DNA from: Herpetosiphon geysericola
Lineage (GTDB): Bacteria > Chloroflexota > Chloroflexia > Chloroflexales > Herpetosiphonaceae
Reading direction: 5' to 3'
Length of the DNA: 64,000 bases
Assembly (NCBI RefSeq): GCF_001306135.1
Contig: NZ_LGKP01000007.1
Coordinates: 62,001 to 126,000, forward strand
Part shown: positions 1 to 6,195 of the stretch, one piece after another
How the letters are laid out: each line of letters opens with the position of its first letter
How positions within the stretch are numbered: the first letter of the stretch is position 1
Made by a program: the position numbers and the translations under genes
The notes under the pieces: model-generated
Databases searched by the model: none
Told to the model about the DNA's origin: nothing
The model's input: only the letters and a program-made list of their open reading frames with translations

Positions 1-1610
1 ACGCGGCCAATTGCTGCCGTCAGCACCAACAAACCCAAAGTTTGCGAATCTAATGGATCGGAGGGAAAAACCTTGACAACTTCGTCCCAGCTGAAACTTG
101 GTCGAATCGCTTCGAGCGTGGCTTCATGCTGGTTGAGGTGATAGATTCCTGTCGCCAACCCGCTGAGCTTATGATTGAGCAGATAGACAGTTTGCGAGGC
201 CATATTGCCGCCCGACGGCACAAAACGCTGGCCAGCGCCAATTGTTTGGCTGGCGGGCTTGCGTACAAACGCTTGCTCAAGCAACCATGCCAAGGGCGCA
301 ATCGAAGCCTGAAGCGGCAGCTGTGCGCTAATATCAACCGCTGGATCTGGTTGCCATTGGGCTTGCAATTGGCTCAGCGCATGGCGTTGAACATTGGTGT
401 AGCCCTTGGCTCCACTGACAATCGCCAGCGCATTTTTCGGCGCATAATGTTGTTGATGGGCCTTGGGGAAAATCGCATAGCTGCGTTCATCAGTGTTGGC
501 GTGATACCACAAGGGCAAATTTTCAAAATGACCAGCGCCGACCAACAGATCGCGCGGCGCATCAAGATTGGGTTGGCCACATACCGGACAATGCACCAAA
601 CGATGCACCGATTGGGCGACAAACTCCAACGAAACGGGGTCGAGCACATAGCGCACGCCGCCAGTAACAATTGGGCTTAGGCCAGAGATCAGGTTGCCAA
701 TCACGAGGCTAGCTTGGCTCAGCGCCAATTGTTCATTCAGGCTCAAAGGTGCGTTTGGCTCGCTCAAGTCTGGTGCGTTGTTCTCAACCTGTTCAGCGCA
801 GGCATAACAACCAGCTTCATGAGCAAAGGTAGTTGGGCCAAGTTCAATATGCTGCGGGTGCAGCCACAAGCGGGTAAAGCGGCTTTGGGCCTGAATCGCC
901 CGTTGATTGAGGGCTTGGGTCAACTCAGTTTGGGCAGTGCTGGTCAGCAAACAAATCAGGCCATCGTTATGTTCAGCGAGCCAATGATCAACTGCATCGA
1001 GCAAGCCATCGGCGGCTGATACTTGCAGCTCTAATTCTAAATGTGGCAGGGCGTAGGTGGTGGTTGGCGAAACATTCGCCAACCAGGTTGCCCGCCCCAA
1101 GCCAGCCTGGGCCAATTGATGCAGCAACGGCGCAACCAAACGCTCGCCGCCAAGCAAGAGCAACGGCGTTGATTGCAAGCGTTGCAGCACTTCATAGCGA
1201 TTGCGACAGATGCGGGTTTGGTCGACAAAGCGGCTGTAGAAGGCCAGTTGTTGGCTGAAAGCCCGCACCACATGCGGCTCAAGCGTGTTGCTTGGCAACG
1301 GGCCTTCTTCGAGCACGCCCTGCACATGCAACAGCTGCAAGGTATCGTCAATCGTGGCCGGTTTGAATTGGGCCAAACGTTCGCCAATTGTTTCGCGGCT
1401 GTTAAGGCCGTTGAGCAAGGGCAATAATTGGGGCAGCAGATTGCGCACCGCTTTGCCCCGCAAGACCACATCGTGCGGCCCACCCAGCAGCAACAACAAT
1501 TGCTCGTTGTACCAAACCCGGGCAATTTCATCGGAGATGCGCGGGCGAGTCGGCATTTGCACCTGCGGATCGCTCTGCAAATGGCTGTGTAAATCAAATG
1601 CTTGGGTCAT
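1..1610 (-). CDS. E1-like (ocin-ThiF) / SagB-type dehydrogenase fusion, partial
   Basis: TOMM-biosynthesis protein cut by the left window edge: 536 codons are visible and the C-terminus is missing. Residues about 1-90 look like a winged-helix leader-binding (RRE-like) segment. The middle is E1-like, with two CxxC pairs (CYAC near residue 270, CPVC near 345) expected to hold a structural zinc. From about residue 450 a nitroreductase-fold SagB-type domain begins, recognised by the stretches VPSGGNMASQ and GLATGIYHL, which resemble the conserved SagB flavin-binding N-terminus. In the family SagB uses FMN to oxidise azolines to azoles while the E1-like part presents the precursor leader. The ATG at 1610 overlaps the TGA of the upstream gene (ATGA), implying translational coupling. 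I translated this frame by hand; it is open to the edge. Domain identity is strong; the fusion partner's exact role is inferred. Confidence 0.82.
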   Translation of the reverse strand, partial: MTQAFDLHSHLQSDPQVQMPTRPRISDEIARVWYNEQLLLLLGGPHDVVLRGKAVRNLLPQLLPLLNGLNSRETIGERLAQFKPATIDDTLQLLHVQGVLEEGPLPSNTLEPHVVRAFSQQLAFYSRFVDQTRICRNRYEVLQRLQSTPLLLLGGERLVAPLLHQLAQAGLGRATWLANVSPTTTYALPHLELELQVSAADGLLDAVDHWLAEHNDGLICLLTSTAQTELTQALNQRAIQAQSRFTRLWLHPQHIELGPTTFAHEAGCYACAEQVENNAPDLSEPNAPLSLNEQLALSQASLVIGNLISGLSPIVTGGVRYVLDPVSLEFVAQSVHRLVHCPVCGQPNLDAPRDLLVGAGHFENLPLWYHANTDERSYAIFPKAHQQHYAPKNALAIVSGAKGYTNVQRHALSQLQAQWQPDPAVDISAQLPLQASIAPLAWLLEQAFVRKPASQTIGAGQRFVPSGGNMASQTVYLLNHKLSGLATGIYHLNQHEATLEAIRPSFSWDEVVKVFPSDPLDSQTLGLLVLTAAIGR

Positions 1611-2425
1611 AACGCCACCTCGCGTGCTTGCAAGGCCAAGTTGGCCACAACCTGGGCTAACTGATCGCGGCCAATCCAGGTTGTATGTTGCTGGCCGCCA
1701 CAGGCTGGGCAGTTTTCAAATGGCTCGACATGGTTGCGGCTCATGCCAAGATTGAAGGTGTCCCATTGAACTTCGCGGCCAAGCGCCAAGGGTGGTTGTT
1801 GACCAAGCAACAGCCGCTCGATTTCGGCCAAGCCATAGCTCGCCGCCAAGTTTGTGAGCGCGGCGATTGAAGGTTGAAACAACGCTTGTTGCTGTTGGCG
1901 CAAAAAGCCATCGCGGGCCTGCCACACGTCGCTGCGGGTTTCGCACGAGCGCAAGCGAGCTTGATAGCAGGCATAACAGGCGGTGTGCTCGGGCAAAATC
2001 GTCGGCCCCAGCTTAATTTGCGCACCCCACAAACTGAGTGCAGTCCATGGCGTTGCTGCGCGCAAACTGGCTTGATTGAGTGCATCTGCCAGCGCTGGAT
2101 AAGGCCGCTGCGTGATCAGCGCTGCGGCGTGATAGCGACTGAGCAGCAAGCCCAAACCACTGGCCGCAAAAGGTCGTGCCAAAAGCTGAATCGGATAGCT
2201 GCTGGTCATTTGGCGGATCTGCTGCGAAATTTGGCTATGATCGGCGCTCGACAAGGCAGCGACTGTCACCAGCGCCAAGGGCAGTTGCCCCAAGCGGGCA
2301 AGCAGCGCTTGCGCCATTACCGCATCGGTCACGAGTAATAAGCGGGCCGAGCGTATTTCGTGCAAACCTTGGGCAAACAGCCATTGCTGATGGGTTGCCA
2401 CAAGTGTTGAATAAAGCTGATCCAT
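1607..2425 (-). CDS. TOMM E1-like leader peptide-binding protein
   Basis: A 272-residue protein of the ocin-ThiF/cyclodehydratase-partner type. Its middle carries LGPTILPEHTACYACY, the family hallmark of a GP-x(n)-C-x2-C motif, and near the C-terminus CPACGG completes a four-cysteine zinc site. E1-like partners of YcaO enzymes bind the precursor leader and position the core; they need not be adenylating enzymes. No nucleotide-binding GxGxxG loop is visible, so it probably acts as docking scaffold only. The start at 2425 has AGGA 7 bases upstream. It lies 17 bp after the YcaO gene and overlaps the next gene by ATGA, so it sits inside the RiPP operon. Confidence 0.8.
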   Translation of the reverse strand: MDQLYSTLVATHQQWLFAQGLHEIRSARLLLVTDAVMAQALLARLGQLPLALVTVAALSSADHSQISQQIRQMTSSYPIQLLARPFAASGLGLLLSRYHAAALITQRPYPALADALNQASLRAATPWTALSLWGAQIKLGPTILPEHTACYACYQARLRSCETRSDVWQARDGFLRQQQQALFQPSIAALTNLAASYGLAEIERLLLGQQPPLALGREVQWDTFNLGMSRNHVEPFENCPACGGQQHTTWIGRDQLAQVVANLALQAREVAL

Positions 2426-2442
2426 TGGGCAATCCTTTCAAA

Positions 2443-3756
2443 CTAGGCAAATGGCTGAGGCCAGTGGTTCAAATCGGCTTCGGCCAAAACTGGGTAGCCC
2501 ATGCGCTCTGGCACGCTATACAAGCGTGGCGTTGCCAAAAAGCGTGCATTATAGTTACAACTGAAGGGCATCAGCTGCGGCGCAATCACTTTGACTGTGT
2601 ACAAACCAACTTCGCGCAAAGCTGGCAAAGTCAAATCGACCACAATCAGCTCTAGCCCAGCCCGCCGAAAAATATCGATCAGGCGTTTGGCTTCAACCGC
2701 TGGATCGGGATGATCGAGCCGTGGCAGTTGGTCGAGGCTGCGCCAGCTGGTTTGTTCAAATAAGAAATCAAAGGCTGGCGCGGTTGCCGCATCTGCATAG
2801 TAGGCAGCGCCATCGCTCAAGCGAATGAAGCTGCGATAATCCTTGGGATTGAAGGGCAACGGCTGGCTCAACGAATGCTCGATGCCAATCCGCGAGGCTG
2901 CCGATTCGTCGAGCACTTTGCTGGGCAAGGCAGCTGGATTGGTGCGGGTGGCCGACATCACCATTGTGCGCAAGCGACCATGGGGCGCAACTTGCACCGC
3001 ATACATCGTTGCAACCCCGAGATCGGTCGTTGCATCAAAAAAATAGCTCTGAATATTTGCGGCTTGCACCCGACTCAAGCGTTCTTGGAAGGCTGGGTCT
3101 TGCACATCGCTCAAATCAACTTGGGGCAAGGCCAATTTTTGCCACCAGGCAATACTCAAGGCATCGCGTTCGATCGCCTCGCCAATGCCGGTGACAATCG
3201 CTTGTTCGTAGCTGGCGGCAAGTGCCGTGCCAGTTGAAATCGAGGTCGTAAAGGTTTCGCCAACATATTCTGGCTGCATACCAACGTAGACCGCAATCGC
3301 AGGCACATACATCGGCTGGCCCGAAATCAACGAGTAGCCTTCGACCCAGCGCATGCGTTCGCGGTTGCTCGGCGGCGTTGTAGGATTAGCGGGGTTGCGA
3401 TATTCAGCATCGGAGCAGCGTGGAAACAATTCTAAATCGACGGCTTCGATACCAAGCTCTTGGCGGGTAGCCACCTCAAAATTCTGATGGGCATGCTTGA
3501 CATTGCAATAGCGTTCGAGGGCTTCACAATACGATTTTGCCTTGGCCCATTCGCGTTCCAAAAATACCCCAGTGCCAGCTGGTGGCTCGCTCATGGCAAG
3601 CTCGGCACAATGCACGTTGGTGTTAAAGACTGGAATCGCTGGATTGCCAGGCGTGCGCGGCAATTCGGTCGCAGTGCCCAAGATGCCAGTACGTGGATTC
3701 ACCAACGGCGCAACCCTGATCAAAATGTCATCAATTGATAAAAATGTCTTTGACAT
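2443..3756 (-). CDS. YcaO-domain cyclodehydratase (SagD-like)
   Basis: A 437-residue YcaO enzyme. In TOMM pathways YcaO uses ATP to phosphorylate backbone amides so that Cys, Ser or Thr side chains cyclise to azolines. Visible hallmarks are STGTALAASYEQAIVTGIGE followed by AIERDALSIAWW, corresponding to the helix that carries the ATP/Mg-binding glutamates in YcaO proteins, and a proline-containing C-terminus (HWPQPFA) like the functionally important C-terminal tail of TOMM YcaO enzymes. The length fits a stand-alone YcaO without a fused E1 domain, consistent with separate E1-like genes on both sides. GGAG lies 7 bases before ATG 3756. It follows the short E1-like gene by 12 bp and the precursor array upstream, so it very likely acts on the seven precursors. 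Confidence 0.88.
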   Translation of the reverse strand: MSKTFLSIDDILIRVAPLVNPRTGILGTATELPRTPGNPAIPVFNTNVHCAELAMSEPPAGTGVFLEREWAKAKSYCEALERYCNVKHAHQNFEVATRQELGIEAVDLELFPRCSDAEYRNPANPTTPPSNRERMRWVEGYSLISGQPMYVPAIAVYVGMQPEYVGETFTTSISTGTALAASYEQAIVTGIGEAIERDALSIAWWQKLALPQVDLSDVQDPAFQERLSRVQAANIQSYFFDATTDLGVATMYAVQVAPHGRLRTMVMSATRTNPAALPSKVLDESAASRIGIEHSLSQPLPFNPKDYRSFIRLSDGAAYYADAATAPAFDFLFEQTSWRSLDQLPRLDHPDPAVEAKRLIDIFRRAGLELIVVDLTLPALREVGLYTVKVIAPQLMPFSCNYNARFLATPRLYSVPERMGYPVLAEADLNHWPQPFA

Positions 3757-3768
3757 GAGTACACTCCG

Positions 3769-4290
3769 TTAAGCAGATGCTTGATGCAGCTGTTGTAGCG
3801 AATCAATCGGGTAGCTGCGAAACGATGAACAGCGCAAGCACAGCGGGTCGCGGGGCAAGCGGCCTAATTGGCTGCTGCCATCAGCCCGAATCAGTAAAAT
3901 GCGAGCGGCAAGTTGGGCTAACTGGGCGTTAAGCCAACGAGCAGCGGTTTTCCAAGCTGGCAGCGCCAACAGATAATCGCTCGGCGCAGGAATTGGAAAA
4001 AGTGCGGTATAGCGTTGAAAACAATCAACGCAGCAATAATCATCAGCGCCAAACAATGGCCCAATCCGCAAGCTACGTGCAAATGGCTGAAGCACGACCA
4101 CCGGCAATGGAGTTGTGGCGACGAACGAGCGTAGGCGATCAACGTCCTCAGCCTGGTTGCCGCTGATCCATAACCAGCTTGCTGGGCGTTGGGTCGCAGC
4201 GTTGTGGTTGAAGCTCACGCCTAGGTCGGCGAGTTGTTCAAAGAGCGCTGCGTTTGAGGTCGAAGCATTCGCGGGCAAAAATCCATCCAT
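3769..4290 (-). CDS. short E1-like (ocin-ThiF family) protein
   Basis: A 173-residue protein containing IGPLFGADDYCCVDCF and later CLRC, i.e. the same GP...CxxC / CxxC zinc pattern as the other two E1-like proteins of this locus, but lacking most of their N-terminal half. I read it as a truncated or minimal leader-docking protein. An ATG at 4296 also exists, but GGAG sits only one base before it and 7 bases before ATG 4290, so 4290 is preferred. It is the first gene after the precursor array, separated by about 150 bp holding a strong hairpin (4398-4421). Its separate function from the other two E1-like proteins is unknown. Confidence 0.7.
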   Translation of the reverse strand: MDGFLPANASTSNAALFEQLADLGVSFNHNAATQRPASWLWISGNQAEDVDRLRSFVATTPLPVVVLQPFARSLRIGPLFGADDYCCVDCFQRYTALFPIPAPSDYLLALPAWKTAARWLNAQLAQLAARILLIRADGSSQLGRLPRDPLCLRCSSFRSYPIDSLQQLHQASA

Positions 4291-4397
4291 CGTCATACTC
4301 CATTTAATCAGTCAAGGCCCCAGACCCTTGCGGTAGCCGGAGCCTGTGCTGAATAGTCATACTTCCACCATTGAGATATTGCTTTGGGAAGGTGCAA

Positions 4398-4421
4398 GCA
4401 GCAGAAGCAGATTTCTGCTGC
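4398..4421 (-). promoter_or_regulatory. hairpin between precursor array and biosynthetic genes
   Basis: A perfect 9-bp inverted repeat, GCAGCAGAA and TTCTGCTGC, with a 6-base loop, lies 20 bp downstream of the last precursor stop and about 110 bp before the first maturation gene. No T-run follows on the minus strand, so it is more likely a partial terminator or 3'-end mRNA stabiliser than a full stop. Such elements let abundant precursor mRNA be made in excess over the enzymes; that role is inferred. Confidence 0.5.
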
Positions 4422-4440
4422 CTGGCCCCCTTACACCACA

Positions 4441-4629
4441 CTATTGAACTTCAGCTGCTGCCGTGCAGAAGGTGCTGACGGTACAGAGCGAGCCGGAGGT
4501 GCTGATTGAACCCAGCGATGAGATACAAGCAGCAGCGACGTTGGTTACATGCTCTTCCAATTCATCAGCAAACAATTCGGTTTCGTCGGCGGTCACTTCG
4601 GCGTCGATCAAGTTTTTTACGTCTGCCAT
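4441..4629 (-). CDS. TOMM precursor peptide, copy 1 (last in transcription order)
   Basis: A 62-residue precursor. It has an acidic leader (MADVKNLIDAEV, then ETELFADELEEH) ending in VTNVAAA, and a core from Cys35 to about Cys55 containing three Cys, seven Ser and several Thr, followed by AAAEVQ. Cys/Ser/Thr-rich core plus acidic leader beside YcaO and E1-like genes is the classic TOMM arrangement. A GTG five codons earlier extends the frame, but GAGGA lies 8 bases before ATG 4629, so translation should begin there. Stop is TAG. It uses different synonymous codons from its siblings (for example a GCA-GCA-GCT alanine run) but gives the same peptide as copies 2 and 7. Confidence 0.85.
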   Translation of the reverse strand: MADVKNLIDAEVTADETELFADELEEHVTNVAAACISSLGSISTSGSLCTVSTFCTAAAEVQ

Positions 4630-4666
4630 GGGTGTAATCCTCACAATTTAGCTAAGAGAGCCAGGC

Positions 4667-4855
4667 TTATTGAACTTCGGCGGCGGCGGTACAGAAGGTG
4701 CTGACGGTGCAGAGCGAGCCGGAGGTGCTGATCGAACCCAGCGATGAGATACAAGCAGCAGCCACGTTGGTTACATGCTCTTCCAATTCATCAGCAAACA
4801 ATTCGGTTTCGTCGGCGGTCACTTCGGCGTCGATCAAGTTTTTTACGTCTGCCAT
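4667..4855 (-). CDS. TOMM precursor peptide, copy 2
   Basis: A 62-residue precursor, identical in sequence to copies 1 and 7 (MADVK leader start). The spacer to copy 1 is of the type containing TTTAGCTAAGAGAGCCAGG. Stop is TAA. GAGGA precedes ATG 4855 by 8 bases. Confidence 0.85.
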   Translation of the reverse strand: MADVKNLIDAEVTADETELFADELEEHVTNVAAACISSLGSISTSGSLCTVSTFCTAAAEVQ

Positions 4856-4892
4856 GGGTGTAATCCTCACAATTTAGCTAAGAGAGCCAGGC

Positions 4893-5081
4893 TTATTGAA
4901 CTTCGGCGGCGGCGGTACAGAAGGTGCTGACGGTACAGAGCGAGCCGGAGGTGCTGATTGAACCCAGCGATGAGATACAAGCAGCAGCCACGTTGGTTAC
5001 ATGCTCTTCCAATTCATCAGCAAACAATTCGGTTTCATCGGCGGTCACTTCGGCATCGATCAAGTTTTTGATATCTGACAT
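4893..5081 (-). CDS. TOMM precursor peptide, copy 3
   Basis: A 62-residue precursor with leader start MSDIK instead of MADVK; everything after residue 5 is identical to the other copies. It is the junction copy: downstream it has the spacer shared by copies 1-2, upstream the second spacer type (containing CTAGATTTGGCGATTC). Stop is TAA. Confidence 0.85.
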   Translation of the reverse strand: MSDIKNLIDAEVTADETELFADELEEHVTNVAAACISSLGSISTSGSLCTVSTFCTAAAEVQ

Positions 5082-5119
5082 TGCGGCAATCCTCACAAGC
5101 TAGATTTGGCGATTCAGAA

Positions 5120-5308
5120 CTATTGAACTTCGGCGGCAGCGGTGCAGAAGGTGCTGACGGTACAGAGCGAGCCGGAGGTGCTGATCGAACCCAGCGATGA
5201 GATACAGGCAGCAGCGACGTTGGTTACATGCTCTTCCAGTTCATCAGCAAACAATTCGGTTTCATCGGCGGTCACTTCGGCATCGATCAAGTTTTTGATA
5301 TCTGACAT
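5120..5308 (-). CDS. TOMM precursor peptide, copy 4
   Basis: A 62-residue precursor of the MSDIK form, core unchanged. Ribosome site GAGGA lies 8 bases before ATG 5308. Stop is TAG. It belongs to the 227-bp-period subgroup (copies 4-7). Confidence 0.85.
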   Translation of the reverse strand: MSDIKNLIDAEVTADETELFADELEEHVTNVAAACISSLGSISTSGSLCTVSTFCTAAAEVQ

Positions 5309-5346
5309 TGCGGCAATCCTCACAAGCTAGATTTGGCGATTCAGAA

Positions 5347-5535
5347 CTATTGAACTTCGGCGGCGGCGGTGCAGAAGGTGCTGACGGTACAGAGCGAGCC
5401 GGAGGTACTGATGGAACCCAGCGATGAGATACAAGCAGCAGCGACGTTAGTTACATGCTCTTCCAGTTCATCGGCAAACAATTCGGTTTCATCGGCGGTC
5501 ACTTCGGCGTCGATCAAGTTTTTGATATCTGACAT
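5347..5535 (-). CDS. TOMM precursor peptide, copy 5
   Basis: A 62-residue precursor of the MSDIK form. It carries private silent changes in the core (for example TCC-ATC-AGT-ACC where others read TCG-ATC-AGC-ACC for Ser-Ile-Ser-Thr), so the peptide stays the same while the DNA drifts. Stop is TAG. Confidence 0.85.
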   Translation of the reverse strand: MSDIKNLIDAEVTADETELFADELEEHVTNVAAACISSLGSISTSGSLCTVSTFCTAAAEVQ

Positions 5536-5573
5536 TGCGGCAATCCTCACAAGCTAGATTTGGCGATTCAAAA

Positions 5574-5762
5574 CTATTGAACTTCGGCAGCGGCGGTGCA
5601 GAAGGTGCTGACGGTACAGAGCGAGCCGGAGGTGCTGATCGAACCCAGCGATGAGATACAGGCAGCGGCGACGTTGGTTACATGCTCTTCCAGTTCATCG
5701 GCAAACAATTCGGTTTCGTCGGCGGTCACTTCAGCGTCGATCAAGTTTTTGATATCTGACAT
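5574..5762 (-). CDS. TOMM precursor peptide, copy 6
   Basis: A 62-residue precursor of the MSDIK form. Its DNA is nearly the same as copy 7 through the core, suggesting a recent duplication or gene conversion between these two. Stop is TAG. Confidence 0.85.
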   Translation of the reverse strand: MSDIKNLIDAEVTADETELFADELEEHVTNVAAACISSLGSISTSGSLCTVSTFCTAAAEVQ

Positions 5763-5800
5763 TGCGGCAATCCTCACAAGCTAGATTTGGCGATTCAAAA

Positions 5801-5989
5801 CTATTGAACTTCGGCAGCGGCGGTGCAGAAGGTGCTGACGGTACAGAGCGAGCCGGAGGTGCTGATCGAACCCAGCGATGAGATACAGGCAGCGGCGACG
5901 TTGGTTACATGCTCTTCCAGTTCATCGGCAAACAATTCGGTTTCGTCGGCGGTCACTTCAGCGTCGATCAAATTTTTTACATCTGCCAT
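5801..5989 (-). CDS. TOMM precursor peptide, copy 7 (first in transcription order)
   Basis: A 62-residue precursor of the MADVK form. Unlike the others it has its own upstream region (AGGAGC about 8 bases before ATG 5989) and no in-frame GTG extension, so it is the promoter-proximal gene of the array. That it shares the MADVK start with the distal copies 1 and 2, while copies 3-6 carry MSDIK, argues for shuffling inside the array. Confidence 0.85.
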   Translation of the reverse strand: MADVKNLIDAEVTADETELFADELEEHVTNVAAACISSLGSISTSGSLCTVSTFCTAAAEVQ

Positions 5990-6121
5990 GGGGTGGTGCT
6001 CCTATTGGGCTAAGCTCTGGTGGTTTTCAGTGTTTGTCAGCGTTGGGTGCGCACCTCGTTGTTGACAGGGCTATTACACCACAACGCAATGGCCCAAACT
6101 ATCTGGCCAACGATAGTTAAA

Positions 6122-6153
6122 CCGATATAAGAGCGATATATCGGCTATCGCTC
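6122..6153. promoter_or_regulatory. two interlocking inverted repeats upstream of the precursor array
   Basis: CCGATATA (6122-6129) pairs with TATATCGG (6137-6144), and GAGCGATA (6131-6138) pairs with TATCGCTC (6146-6153). The two palindromes overlap, so only one could form as a hairpin at a time, or both could be half-sites for a dimeric regulator. The position, about 130-165 bp upstream of the first precursor start, suits an operator. No regulator is assigned from sequence alone. Confidence 0.45.
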
Positions 6154-6158
6154 AGCAT

Positions 6159-6190
6159 AAAAAAATATTAAATTCAGCTTGCTTGAATTA
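6159..6190 (-). terminator. probable terminator of the BTAD regulator gene
   Basis: On the minus strand, AATTCA and TGAATT flank a 7-base loop immediately after the regulator stop codon, followed within a few bases by seven T. The stem is short and AT-rich, so termination may be partial. It separates the regulator from the precursor array. Confidence 0.45.
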
Positions 6191-6195
6191 AAATG

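Larger units (their letters stand above)
4441..5989 (-). repeat. seven-unit tandem array of precursor cassettes
   Basis: Seven units with starts spaced 226 or 227 bp apart, each a whole gene with its ribosome site and a short spacer. Two spacer types occur (copies 1-3 versus 3-7). Near identity between units and conservation of the encoded peptide point to tandem duplication with concerted evolution under protein-level selection. Confidence 0.95.

Noticed and set aside
126..1597. Several open frames on both strands (plus-strand 126-680, minus-strand 1037-1597 and others)
   Set aside because: They lie in other frames of the E1-SagB gene, which is open from 1610 to the edge and has the family motifs; their translations are Cys/Arg-rich shadows.
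4441..5989. CRISPR-like regular repeats
   Set aside because: The period is 227 bp and each unit is a protein gene; there are no short spacers and no cas genes.
1..5989. Thiopeptide assignment for the seven precursors
   Set aside because: No LanB-type dehydratase or pyridine synthase is in view; retained only as an open question because the operon leaves the window.
4463..6065. Plus-strand open frames of 62-80 aa repeated under the precursor array
   Set aside because: They are antisense copies produced by the seven tandem precursors; the minus-strand peptides have ribosome sites and leader/core structure.
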